Assembly: GCA_018896765.1 (NCBI GenBank)
Contig: JAHILZ010000067.1
Location: 1 to 36,406, forward strand
Reading direction: 5' to 3'
DNA: 36,406 nt
From: Patescibacteria group bacterium
Lineage (GTDB): Bacteria > Patescibacteriota > Minisyncoccia > JAHIHE01
Below the pieces are notes generated by a model. It was not told the origin of the DNA. It did no database searches and was given only the letters and a program-made list of their open reading frames with translations. A program made the translations under genes and the position numbers. Shown here in pieces: positions 29,435-36,406 of this stretch (position 1 is its first letter; each line of letters starts with the position of its first letter).

Positions 29435-31126
29435 TTACATTTCTCCGGCCGCGCCTTCCACTTCGCTGATAGTGGTGACTCCTTCCAAGGCTTTTAATAA
29501 TCCATCCTGTTTCAGTGTTACCATGCCTTCCTCGATGGCAATTTTTTCTATTTCGGAAGTTGGCGCGTAATCTAAAATAAGCTTTTCTGTTTTAGGAGAG
29601 ATTAAAAACACTTCAAAAATGCCGATTCTTCCTTTGTAGCCGCGGTTGCATTTTGGGCATCCTTTTGATCTCCAGAGAGTTTCTGTTTTATCGGGAATTT
29701 CAGCTTGCGCGGCGGCGGGGATCTCGGCTAATAATTTTTTGATTTTTTCTTCCACTTCAGGAGCGGGGGAATATTCCTCTTTGCAGAAAGAGCAAAGCTT
29801 CCTCACCAGTCTTTGTCCGATAATTGCGTTAGTAGCCGAAGGGATTAAAGATGGCCGCACGCCTAATTCTATAAGACGGGGAATCGCGCCCACGGCGCTA
29901 TTGGCGTGGAGCGTCGAAAAAATCAAGTGGCCGGTCAGAGCGGCTTGGATTCCCGCCGAAGCAGTGTCGGAGTCCCTCATTTCTCCAACCATGATAATAT
30001 CGGGATCTTGCCGCATAATCGCGGCAAGTCCATTAGCGAAAGTATATCCTCCTTCTTGGTTTACCGCAGTCTGAGAGATGCCGGGAATTTTATATTCAAT
30101 CGGATCTTCAATAGTGATTATTTTCGTTTCGGGCTCGTTTAAAATATTGATAAAAGCATAAAGAGTGGTTGTTTTGCCGCTTCCCGTAGGTCCTGTAACT
30201 AAAATCATTCCGTTTGGCTTGGAAATTTCATGGTTAATCTTTTTTAATATTTCCGGGCCTAGTCCGATATTGTTTAGGTCCAGAGAGGCGGCATCTTGAT
30301 AAAGCAAGCGCATGATTATTTCGTCTCCATAAGCGCTTGGCAAAAGAGCGAGGCGAATGTCAGTATTTCTTCCCCCAATCACTAAGGTAAACCTGCCGTT
30401 TTGCGGAACTCCGGAAACATTCAGTTTAACGCGGCCAAGCATTTTTATGCGATTGGCGAGAGAGCCGTAGATGTTTTTTGGAAAAACGGCCATATCTTGC
30501 AAAACTCCATCGATACGATAGCGCAAGCGAACATCCGCGGGGTGCGGCTCAAGGTGGATATCGCTGGCTTGAGATTTAATTGCTCCAGCCATAATAATTC
30601 CCAAGGTTTCGCTGACCGGGGCGCTTGTTATTTTTTCGGTAAGCTTGCTAAGATTAACGATACTTTTTTCAATATCGTTTAGTTCTTCTTCGCTTAAGGT
30701 TAAGAGCTGTTCCAATGTGCTTTTTTGGATCAAGCTTGTGTCATAATTTTCCCAAGCTCTTTCAAGGCTCGCTATGGAAACTATTATTGTTGTAATGTCG
30801 TACCCTTTTTCTTCAAGCTCTTTCATTATTTCTTGAGTTTTTATATTTGTCGGGTCAACCGCGGCGATGTGAAGTTTTTGCGCGACTTTGTAAATAACGG
30901 CTATTTTTCCTTGCCGGGCTTTTTCCATGGGAATTGTGGAAAGCGCATCCGCTTCAATCGGCACAATATTCAAGTCCAGATAGGAATATCCCATAAACTT
31001 AGCTTTGATAGCGGTTTCTTTTTCTTTTGATTCGTGAAGGATAGCTTTAATTTTTTCATGCCTTTCTTCCCGTTTTTTCTCGCTATTTATATATTGTTTG
31101 GAAATATTAGATTTTTTAATAGTCAT
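29435..31126 (-). CDS. pilB: PilB/GspE-type pilus assembly ATPase
   Basis: 563 residues. An N-terminal MshEN-like domain (YLDLNIVPIEADALSTIPME) precedes a secretion ATPase with Walker A GPTGSGKTTTLYAF (about 311-324), an Asp box (PDIIMVGEMRDSDTA), a His box (GHLIFSTLHANSAVGAIPRL) and the four-Cys zinc motif C-x2-C...C-x2-C (LCSFCKEEY; CPKCNRGYKGRIGIFEVF). It powers type IV pilus extension or pseudopilin secretion at the cytoplasmic membrane. No pilC, pilT or pilin of the classical type is beside it, but two pilin-like surface proteins are coded elsewhere in the window. Confidence 0.94.
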   Translation of the reverse strand: MTIKKSNISKQYINSEKKREERHEKIKAILHESKEKETAIKAKFMGYSYLDLNIVPIEADALSTIPMEKARQGKIAVIYKVAQKLHIAAVDPTNIKTQEIMKELEEKGYDITTIIVSIASLERAWENYDTSLIQKSTLEQLLTLSEEELNDIEKSIVNLSKLTEKITSAPVSETLGIIMAGAIKSQASDIHLEPHPADVRLRYRIDGVLQDMAVFPKNIYGSLANRIKMLGRVKLNVSGVPQNGRFTLVIGGRNTDIRLALLPSAYGDEIIMRLLYQDAASLDLNNIGLGPEILKKINHEISKPNGMILVTGPTGSGKTTTLYAFINILNEPETKIITIEDPIEYKIPGISQTAVNQEGGYTFANGLAAIMRQDPDIIMVGEMRDSDTASAGIQAALTGHLIFSTLHANSAVGAIPRLIELGVRPSLIPSATNAIIGQRLVRKLCSFCKEEYSPAPEVEEKIKKLLAEIPAAAQAEIPDKTETLWRSKGCPKCNRGYKGRIGIFEVFLISPKTEKLILDYAPTSEIEKIAIEEGMVTLKQDGLLKALEGVTTISEVEGAAGEM

Positions 31127-31135
31127 AAAAATATA

Positions 31136-31195
31136 TTAACATTTTAGCATTTTAACATATAAACATATCTCTATTTTGTTAAAATGTTAAAATGG
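31136..31195. repeat. Octamer-based hairpin between pilB and the MFS gene
   Basis: TTAACATTTTAGCATTTTAAC runs into its complement TTGTTAAAATGTTAAAATGG (split: TTAACATTTT, AGCATTTTAAC; TTGTTAAAAT, GTTAAAATGG), forming an A/T hairpin of degenerate octamers. It is the same unit family as 13655-13881 and 33828-33891. Confidence 0.6.
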
Positions 31196-31274
31196 TTTAT
31201 CTTTATTCTAGTATGTTTGCGGCTTTTACGCAATGCGCGACGGGGGAAAATATGCTTTTTAAATAAATTAAAGG

Positions 31275-32504
31275 CTATTGTGAATGTTTTTTTAAAAAAA
31301 GCCAAAATGCGAAAGCGAAAATTAGTACGGTTAGGCCGCCCCAGAAAAAAGTGGCGCCAAAGCCGATTTTGGAAATTGCTATGCCGCCGATGATGCCGCC
31401 GATGGCCGGGCCAAGGGTTACAATTATAGTGTCAATAGTTGATGCTTCTTCTTTGAATTCGGCGAATTTTTTTGCCATCATCCCGCTCTTGCCGCTGCCA
31501 ACCATTAATCCGGCAATTGAATCAACCAATAAAAGCGCGAATACCCCCGTCAAATTTATAAAATTTGACCATAAGCCGATAATAATAAAAATAATTCCGT
31601 CTGCCAGGACACCGAAAGAAATATTTTTATAGCTTGAAATTCTGCCGATAAATTTTATCGCTATCCAGCTTAGAGGAATAAAGATAAGCGAGAGTAACGA
31701 GAAAAAACCGATGATTTCGTTTTGGGTATAATTCAAATCTTTCAAAAATAAAACAAAATACGGCCGATATATCCCGCCCAAGATCAAGGCGATGAATATT
31801 ACCGCGAGAGCGAATGAGGTGATTTTATCTTTTTTAAGCGAGCGAAAAATCATTTGATAGTTTTCTTTTAGTTTTTTAAGATTGAACGCTTGAGGTTTTG
31901 GGGAAAAACCGGGAGTTTCAACGCCGGCAATATTTATATTCCTAAGTTTAAAATAGGCATAGAAGCCGTTGATAAATTGAATAAGAACGCTTAAAGCAAA
32001 CACTCCGGCAAAACCGAATTTATAAATAACCAATCCGCCGATTGCCGGAGCCAAAGCCGAGGCGTATTCCGGCGCCGAGTAAAACCAGCCGAAGCTCTGA
32101 TTATAGTTTTCCGGCCGGGACCCAATAATAATTGATTTCAGCGAAACGAGCCAGAGCGCGGCGGAAATGCCAAGCAGGATTTGCGCCGCGTAAAAAACCG
32201 CGATGCCGGTATTGCACAGCATTAGCAAGGCATAAACGCCATATCCGAAAATTCCCGCGGCAGCCGCTTTGGCCGGATTTATCTTGTGGATCCAAAAATT
32301 CGCTCCAATGGCGGCAATGGCGATCGTGCCGTAAATCAGCAAATAAACCCAGCCGACTTTGATTACTGAAAGTCCTATTGAAATCAAAAACAGCGGATAA
32401 TAAAGCGAGAAAATTTTGTAGCCGAACATCAGCAGAAAATGAACGACCGAAACATCAAAAGTCGCCTTCTCAATTCTTGGCAATATTCTTGCGGGAAAAT
32501 CCAT
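31275..32504 (-). CDS. MFS transporter
   Basis: 409 residues with about twelve hydrophobic segments, for example FGYKIFSLYYPLFLISIGLS, YLLIYGTIAIAAIGANFWIH, LILGGIYRPYFVLFLKDLNY and FWGGLTVLIFAFAFWLFLKK. The N-half/C-half layout with a charged central loop (about 195-215) is that of the major facilitator superfamily. No substrate-specific motif is visible. It is probably monocistronic with a strong leader hairpin at 32534-32566. The C-terminus has a glycine-rich helix (GPAIGGIIGGIAISKIGFGA). Confidence 0.85.
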   Translation of the reverse strand: MDFPARILPRIEKATFDVSVVHFLLMFGYKIFSLYYPLFLISIGLSVIKVGWVYLLIYGTIAIAAIGANFWIHKINPAKAAAAGIFGYGVYALLMLCNTGIAVFYAAQILLGISAALWLVSLKSIIIGSRPENYNQSFGWFYSAPEYASALAPAIGGLVIYKFGFAGVFALSVLIQFINGFYAYFKLRNINIAGVETPGFSPKPQAFNLKKLKENYQMIFRSLKKDKITSFALAVIFIALILGGIYRPYFVLFLKDLNYTQNEIIGFFSLLSLIFIPLSWIAIKFIGRISSYKNISFGVLADGIIFIIIGLWSNFINLTGVFALLLVDSIAGLMVGSGKSGMMAKKFAEFKEEASTIDTIIVTLGPAIGGIIGGIAISKIGFGATFFWGGLTVLIFAFAFWLFLKKHSQ

Positions 32505-32533
32505 TTTATTGTTTAAATAAGTTAAGCCTCGCG

Positions 32534-32566
32534 GCGCTACTTGGAGGCAAGGCCTCCAAGTAGCGC
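32534..32566 (-). promoter_or_regulatory. Perfect 15-bp leader hairpin upstream of the MFS gene
   Basis: GCGCTACTTGGAGGC, loop AAG, then its exact complement, 30 bp upstream of the ATG at 32504. The stem is related to the hairpin at 22645-22676, with paired substitutions (A-T to G-C on both sides), suggesting a conserved RNA structure. Confidence 0.65.
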
Positions 32567-32690
32567 AAAATTCTTTAACGGCAATTTATTCTATAATTAT
32601 ACAGGTTTGGCGAAATAAAAAAAGAGGGTCTTTTCAACAATTCTTTTCGCTAATTTTTTCCGCCACTTTTCGTCAACTAAAAATCCTCGC

Positions 32691-32914
32691 TTGCCAATCG
32701 CCAGCCATCGATTATCAATAAAACCTGCTCCAGCTTATTTTGTTGATAAATATGGTTAGAGAAATAAATTTCACTGCGAAAGCGCGCTTAACAGCACTTT
32801 CATTATAAAAATCAAATTGCCAATCACCGATTACAGATCATCAATTATCAATAAAACCTGCTCCAGCTTGTTTTATTGATAAAATAAATATGATTGGAGA
32901 AATAAAAAAAGAGG
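32691..32914. repeat. Duplicated hairpin unit in the MFS-TPR spacer
   Basis: Two copies of a unit of about 80-95 bp (from TTGCCAATC at 32691 and at about 32817) share TTATCAATAAAAC, the loop CTGCTCCAGCTT and a complementary right arm. In copy 2 the stem is perfect over 13 bp (32845-32857 and 32870-32882). Both are followed by GAGAAATAAA. The tail GAAATAAAAAAAGAGG is also at 32612-32627. The 470-bp spacer 32505-32974 holds no recognised gene. Confidence 0.7.
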
Positions 32915-32974
32915 CAAATCGTTTGGAATGTTTCCAAAGCTATTAACCTCTAAATATTCTTAACACGACTATTT

Positions 32975-33709
32975 TTATTTGTTTTCTTCTTCTATCCGCT
33001 GATTTACCTCATTTATTTTATTTTCTGTATCTTTTATTTTTCTCTCCACAGCGCTTCTGTGTAAAGTTTGACTTGCAGGATATTCTTTTAATGCTTTTTG
33101 CAAATTATCTAAAGCATAAGTCAAGTAAGACCATTTATCAAGATTATTATTTTCTGCGTTTGCCATTTCCAAATAGCAAGTGCAGGCATTGTGTTTAAGA
33201 TGTCCAGCAAGGGTTGTGCTTTTTGTTACTGACTCATAGGCGTCATTAAATACGCGCATTGCCTCTTCTGGATCGCTTTTTTTGACTTCAAGTCCAAGAG
33301 AATTTTTCAATTCTGCTTTAAGATCTCCTTTTTCTTGTCCGCTCAAACTTGAATTTTCTACTTCATTTATTCCGGCATTACATAGAATCTTGATGTTTTC
33401 ATCTGGCAGAAGCATGAGAAGCTTTATTGCGGAATTTCTTGTTTTCACATCTTTCGAAATTTCAAGAATTTCATAGGCGTCATTTTTGGCTTTTCTGTAG
33501 CATTCTTCTCTTATTTCTGGATTTTTATGACCCTTATGCTTGTTTGACCACGCTCGCTTTCTTAAAGCTATAACTTCACATTCTCTAATAGTAGCTATCG
33601 CCTCGCTTGCTTTTACTATCGAATTATCAAAGTCTTCACTTTGATAATACTTTTCTGCTTCTTCCATAGCTTTTTTATATTCTTCTATAATTTCTTCTGT
33701 TTCTGTCAT
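32975..33709 (-). CDS. TPR-like helical protein of unknown function
   Basis: 244 residues, wholly helical in pattern. Repeats resembling tetratricopeptides include AEKYYQSEDFDNSIVKASEA near the N-terminus and LTYALDNLQKALKEYPASQT near the C-terminus, with a less regular middle. It has no signal peptide or membrane segment, so it is probably a cytoplasmic scaffold. The ATG has a good SD-like GAGGTG a few bases upstream. It is flanked by repeat-rich spacers on both sides and has no obvious operon partner. I cannot assign a function. Confidence 0.65.
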   Translation of the reverse strand: MTETEEIIEEYKKAMEEAEKYYQSEDFDNSIVKASEAIATIRECEVIALRKRAWSNKHKGHKNPEIREECYRKAKNDAYEILEISKDVKTRNSAIKLLMLLPDENIKILCNAGINEVENSSLSGQEKGDLKAELKNSLGLEVKKSDPEEAMRVFNDAYESVTKSTTLAGHLKHNACTCYLEMANAENNNLDKWSYLTYALDNLQKALKEYPASQTLHRSAVERKIKDTENKINEVNQRIEEENK

Positions 33710-33745
33710 TTCTTTTCACCTCTTAAATACTGGCAAAATTCTATA

Positions 33746-33802
33746 ATTCACCAGTCCCAAAAAACTGCCATCAAAAATCGCAATCTTTTCGGACCGGTGA
33801 AT
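33746..33802 (-). promoter_or_regulatory. Inverted repeat upstream of the TPR-like gene
   Basis: ATTCACCAGTCC (33746-33757) and GGACCGGTGAAT (33791-33802) pair with one mismatch, 37 bp before the ATG at 33709 on the minus strand. It could be an operator or a leader hairpin. Confidence 0.4.
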
Positions 33803-33827
33803 TTATTGAGTTTTAAAAGAGCAAAAT

Positions 33828-33891
33828 CATTTTAACATTTTAACATTTTAACATTTTAACATTTTAACATTTTAACATTTTAACATTTTAA
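33828..33891. repeat. Eight perfect copies of an 8-bp repeat
   Basis: CATTTTAA is repeated eight times without error over 64 bp in the non-coding stretch 33710-33989. It is a perfect version of the degenerate octamers at 13655-13881 and 31136-31195. Perfect identity implies recent expansion by slippage. Confidence 0.9.
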
Positions 33892-33989
33892 CAAAAATAG
33901 ACTTTCGACTTTAAGGACTTTATAGACTAATTTTGCGCGCTCTTGATTTGATATTACGGTCGCAATTTGCCGCTTGCCAAGACCAGCTT

Positions 33990-35147
33990 CTATTCAATCG
34001 CCGTTATTCTTTTTTGGGAAATTTTTATAAACGATTTTAGCTTAGCCAGAATTTTTTCTTCAAAATCAGCAATTGATAAATCTGTTTCGGAAATAATGAT
34101 TTTATGATTTCTCTTTTCTCCGTTTAATTCGCGGGTCAGGGTTTTCGTGTCAAACATTCTATCCATCCAGATATTGCCGATAATTTTTTCGTTATTTTGG
34201 TAAATGATAAACAAGATATCGATATCTTTTGAGTTGTTGACCAATTCGTTTATAGCCATGTCGATATCGTGCGGGTTAGCGTTGTTTTTTTCAAAATCAT
34301 TCTGGCTTAATTTCGCCCAAGCCAAGGAATATTCCTGATCAAAGCTCATATTGCTTACAATTTGGCCGATAAGCTTCAGCACGGAAAGAGGCTTGGTTTT
34401 GTAAAAATTTTTTATAATTTCTTCCTGTTTCGCGCCGGCGGTAAGCAAAGACGCGGCGGCGCTGAAAGTATTCGGGTTAATGGCGTTTGATTGGAAATTA
34501 TTAGTTTCCGCGATAATTCCAGCCAAAAGTAAAGTGCTGATTTCTTCATCGTTTTTTTCAGGTAAGATCGCATTTTTAATCTCCGCTACGATTTCCGCGG
34601 TAGAAGCGGATGTGACCTCTACCAGATTAACAGTGCCAAAATATTCGTTGGAAGGATGATGGTCGATATTGATAATCGGCGTTTGAAAAAAAAGTTCCGT
34701 ATTGTCAAAATAAATTTTTCCCAATGATTCCAAATCAGGGGCGGATAAGATAAGAATCAGATCGTATTTAAATTTGGACGGTTCAAGGTTTAGCGAGTTT
34801 TTATTAATGCTGCTGGATTTGGTAATAATATTTACATTCAGCATATTGCCGATTTGCTCATAAGACAATTCTTTGATTTCATTATTTCCCACATTGAGGG
34901 ATATTTTATACGCGCGTTCGCCGGAAATATGGTGTCGGATTTCTTCTTGTCTGGGCAAGAAGAAAAATTTTTCCGCGATTGCCTTAGAGCAGGCAATTTG
35001 CGGATTTTTATCTATTTTTTTCAAAATTAAAAAAAGCGCTAAGGCGCTTGCTATCGCATCGCCCTCCGGATTTTCGGGAATCAAGATCAAAGGGTAAGAG
35101 CTTTTTTTGATCAGTTCAAGAATTTGTTGTTTGGGGCTTAATGCCAT
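33990..35147 (-). CDS. DHH-family phosphoesterase (NrnA/RecJ-like)
   Basis: 385 residues. Motif I is degenerate (IPENPEGDAIASALAL, 23-38, where relatives have D-x-D), motif II is near LILSAPDLESLG (about 132-143), and motif III is IDHHPSNEYFG (161-171), which gives the family its name. STAEIV follows as in NrnA-type enzymes. The C-terminal DHHA1-like part lacks a clear GGGH motif. Family members cleave nanoRNAs, pAp or cyclic dinucleotides in the cytoplasm. Loss of the first Asp of motif I may alter metal binding. No operon partner. Confidence 0.82.
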   Translation of the reverse strand: MALSPKQQILELIKKSSYPLILIPENPEGDAIASALALFLILKKIDKNPQIACSKAIAEKFFFLPRQEEIRHHISGERAYKISLNVGNNEIKELSYEQIGNMLNVNIITKSSSINKNSLNLEPSKFKYDLILILSAPDLESLGKIYFDNTELFFQTPIINIDHHPSNEYFGTVNLVEVTSASTAEIVAEIKNAILPEKNDEEISTLLLAGIIAETNNFQSNAINPNTFSAAASLLTAGAKQEEIIKNFYKTKPLSVLKLIGQIVSNMSFDQEYSLAWAKLSQNDFEKNNANPHDIDMAINELVNNSKDIDILFIIYQNNEKIIGNIWMDRMFDTKTLTRELNGEKRNHKIIISETDLSIADFEEKILAKLKSFIKISQKRITAIE

Positions 35148-35283
35148 ATAATTAATTTAAAATTCAATGACTCGGCTTATAAAAATCATTTTTGACTTGC
35201 CGCTAATATGTTAATTTACACCCTATTTGAAATGTAGTCAAGAGGCGCGCGTCCATTTATGGAAAGGCGTTATTCAGCCATTA

Positions 35284-35321
35284 AAAAATACCCGGCTCGC
35301 TGGACAGAATCGGGTATTTTT
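35284..35321 (-). terminator. Intrinsic terminator
   Basis: AAAAATACCCG (35284-35294) and CGGGTATTTTT (35311-35321) form a perfect 11-bp stem with a 16-nt loop. A- and T-runs on both sides would let it work in either direction; it most likely ends transcription from the minus-strand gene at 35490. Otherwise 35148-35489 shows no gene I can support. Confidence 0.7.
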
Positions 35322-35489
35322 ATTTGTATTTGCGCATATTAAATTTTGCTTTGTGTTAAAATAGAATGCTCAGTGATATGGCTAACGCCATAGTTTTAAA
35401 AAAGGATTTATGTTTGATTTTTTTGTTTTTTTTAAATATATTTCATTGCAAAAACCTTTGCGCTTTATTTGTAAGCGCGTTTAGTTTTT

Positions 35490-35867
35490 TTACGACGCTT
35501 GTCCGTTTTTATATAAATCAGGATTATAATCCCAGCCATTTTTATGATTTATTTTACGGAGTTTTTCAAGCATAAGGCGCAATGTGCCATCGGGTCCTGT
35601 TTTCCAAGAAGTTGTTTTAAGTCCAGTTATTTCTTCCATTTCTTTTATTTGTTGAAGTGTTTCCATCTCGCCTTGTTCTCCTTCTGTAGAATTGTCAATA
35701 ATACTTATTTCTCTAAGAGTCTTTTTTTCTTCCACAAAAGATTCTCGAGTTTCATTTTTTGAAACTTCCTGGTTTTTCGGAGTTTCCCCTTCTATAGGCG
35801 CTTTGAACTCTTTTACTTCTGAGGAAGGACCGCCGCCCCAATTTTCTTCTCCTGGAATAAAACGCAT
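35490..35867 (-). CDS. Hypothetical acidic protein
   Basis: 125 residues, highly charged and probably largely disordered in the first 75 (for example PIEGETPKNQEVSKNETRES). A more ordered C-terminus has EMEEITGLKTTSWKTGPDGT, LRLMLEKLRKINHKNGWDYN. There are no membrane segments, cysteines or enzymatic motifs. The start ATG at 35867 is preceded by GAAAGGAACAAAAAT with an AAGGAA SD-like element. It lies 60 bp from the small membrane protein gene on the same strand, so the two may be cotranscribed. Function unknown. Confidence 0.6.
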   Translation of the reverse strand: MRFIPGEENWGGGPSSEVKEFKAPIEGETPKNQEVSKNETRESFVEEKKTLREISIIDNSTEGEQGEMETLQQIKEMEEITGLKTTSWKTGPDGTLRLMLEKLRKINHKNGWDYNPDLYKNGQAS

Positions 35868-35885
35868 ATTTTTGTTCCTTTCTTA

Positions 35886-35932
35886 ATTATTAATTAGTTA
35901 AATTAATTAGTTAAATTAATTAATTAGTTAAT
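35886..35932. repeat. A/T tandem repeat
   Basis: Three imperfect copies of ATTAATTAGTTAA lie in the 60-bp spacer between the two small minus-strand genes. The unit is nearly palindromic. Confidence 0.5.
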
Positions 35933-36158
35933 CTATGTCTGAATCCAGCATCCATTCGGATATAGGATCTATCCAAATAGCTATAAGCCAAAAGATTGAT
36001 ATTTTCCAGACATTATAGCGCACCCCTCCCGTCAGCCAGAGCAAGAACCCGGCTATCAGCCAAACATACGCTATCAAGACCCACCCATAAATTATATAGG
36101 ACATAATAAAGAGCAAGAAAGCCAAGGAAGTATATTGCAATTTTCTCGTTAAATCCAT
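35928..36158 (-). CDS. Small two-helix membrane protein
   Basis: 76 residues with hydrophobic segments at about 11-27 (TSLAFLLFIMSYIIYGW), 28-44 (VLIAYVWLIAGFLLWLT) and 50-63 (VWKISIFWLIAIWI), so two or three membrane passes, ending in an acidic tail (DSDID). Start is ATG with an A/T-rich leader. Tryptophan- and isoleucine-rich, with no recognised motif. Confidence 0.55.
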   Translation of the reverse strand: MDLTRKLQYTSLAFLLFIMSYIIYGWVLIAYVWLIAGFLLWLTGGVRYNVWKISIFWLIAIWIDPISEWMLDSDID

Positions 36159-36376
36159 ATTTTTTATGAATTAATCAGGCGAAAAAAAGGTTGCTGCGAT
36201 AGGCCCAGCAGGATATAGTAGGTTAGTATATTTCCGTTTTTTTGTCAATAGCCGCATCATAGCTTTGTCAAAGCCATGTGATAATGTCACCATGTAGCCA
36301 AGTAAAAATGTCACCCCTCCCTAGTTTTGTGTCATAATACTCTTAAAGATTAATTAGCTAATTTTTAAGAAAAATT

Positions 36377-36406
36377 ATGACGCAAAAACTCATTACTATG
36401 AGCGAG
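36377..36406 (+). CDS. Possible start of a transposase (partial)
   Basis: The last ten codons (MTQKLITMSE) resemble the N-terminus of HTH transposases of the ISNCY type, which often begin with this phrase. Upstream, AATGTCACC occurs twice 24 bp apart (36283-36291 and 36307-36315), as might occur at an insertion-sequence end. Only 30 bp are visible, so the call is tentative. Confidence 0.4.
   Translation, partial: MTQKLITMSE

Noticed and set aside
32691..32914. Two-copy hairpin considered as a minimal CRISPR
   Set aside because: Only two units, the repeats are long hairpins with drifting flanks, and no cas genes are present.
33828..33891. Octamer array considered as a CRISPR
   Set aside because: Units are 8 bp with no spacers and there are no cas genes in the window.
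35366..35575. A + strand frame of 69 codons with hydrophobic content
   Set aside because: It overlaps the terminator-side spacer and the 3' end of the minus-strand gene at 35490, its composition is Phe-rich as expected for A/T-rich antisense, and no SD or promoter is convincing.

Overview
The window looks like a chromosome piece of a Candidate Phyla Radiation bacterium (Patescibacteria, most likely Parcubacteria). The evidence is the overall style: A+T-rich lysine-heavy coding, few Shine-Dalgarno sites, two copies of a small two-helix pilin-like (TrbC/VirB2-type) domain with a Cys/Trp-rich tail, a PilB-type ATPase, PBP1A, DUF4143 ATPases, and many short palindromic or heptamer/octamer repeats. 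No rRNA or tRNA gene was recognised, so the lineage is inferred.

Region 1 (1-9419, all +) is a gas-vesicle operon entered part way through: gvpF, gvpG, gvpO, gvpL, a gvpS-gvpK fusion, gvpJ and a GvpH-like Hsp20. It continues without a strand change into a coiled-coil protein, a winged-helix protein, an actin/Hsp70-fold ATPase, a Cdc48/VAT-type double AAA+ ATPase and a third GvpF/L carrying a C-terminal J-domain. gvpA and gvpN are not seen and may lie to the left. The extra genes read as a protein-remodelling module attached to gas-vesicle assembly. A 75-bp palindromic element sits in frame in two neighbouring genes.

Region 2 (9423-13649, -) holds a zinc-ribbon protein and a SNF2 helicase in a 4-bp-overlapping pair, then tyrS.

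Region 3 (13650-26893) is a surface and accessory region. PBP1A is preceded by a DUF4143 ATPase bounded by 26-bp direct repeats that copy the start of the PBP gene. Next come a small gene with a probable AUU start, a frameshifted repeat/pilin protein, a Fic protein flanked by two copies of a palindromic element, a secreted Cys-rich protein, a 3' remnant of pgk abutting a second DUF4143 ATPase whose promoter carries twin palindromic operators, an Ig-repeat/pilin protein, and ruvB.

Region 4 (26894-29302) holds two perfect DnaA boxes 100 bp apart, a candidate structured RNA with its own promoter and terminator, and a type II restriction-modification pair.

Region 5 (29435-36406, mostly -) holds pilB, an MFS transporter, repeat-rich spacers, a TPR-like protein, a DHH phosphoesterase, two small unknown proteins and, at the right edge, what looks like the first codons of a transposase.
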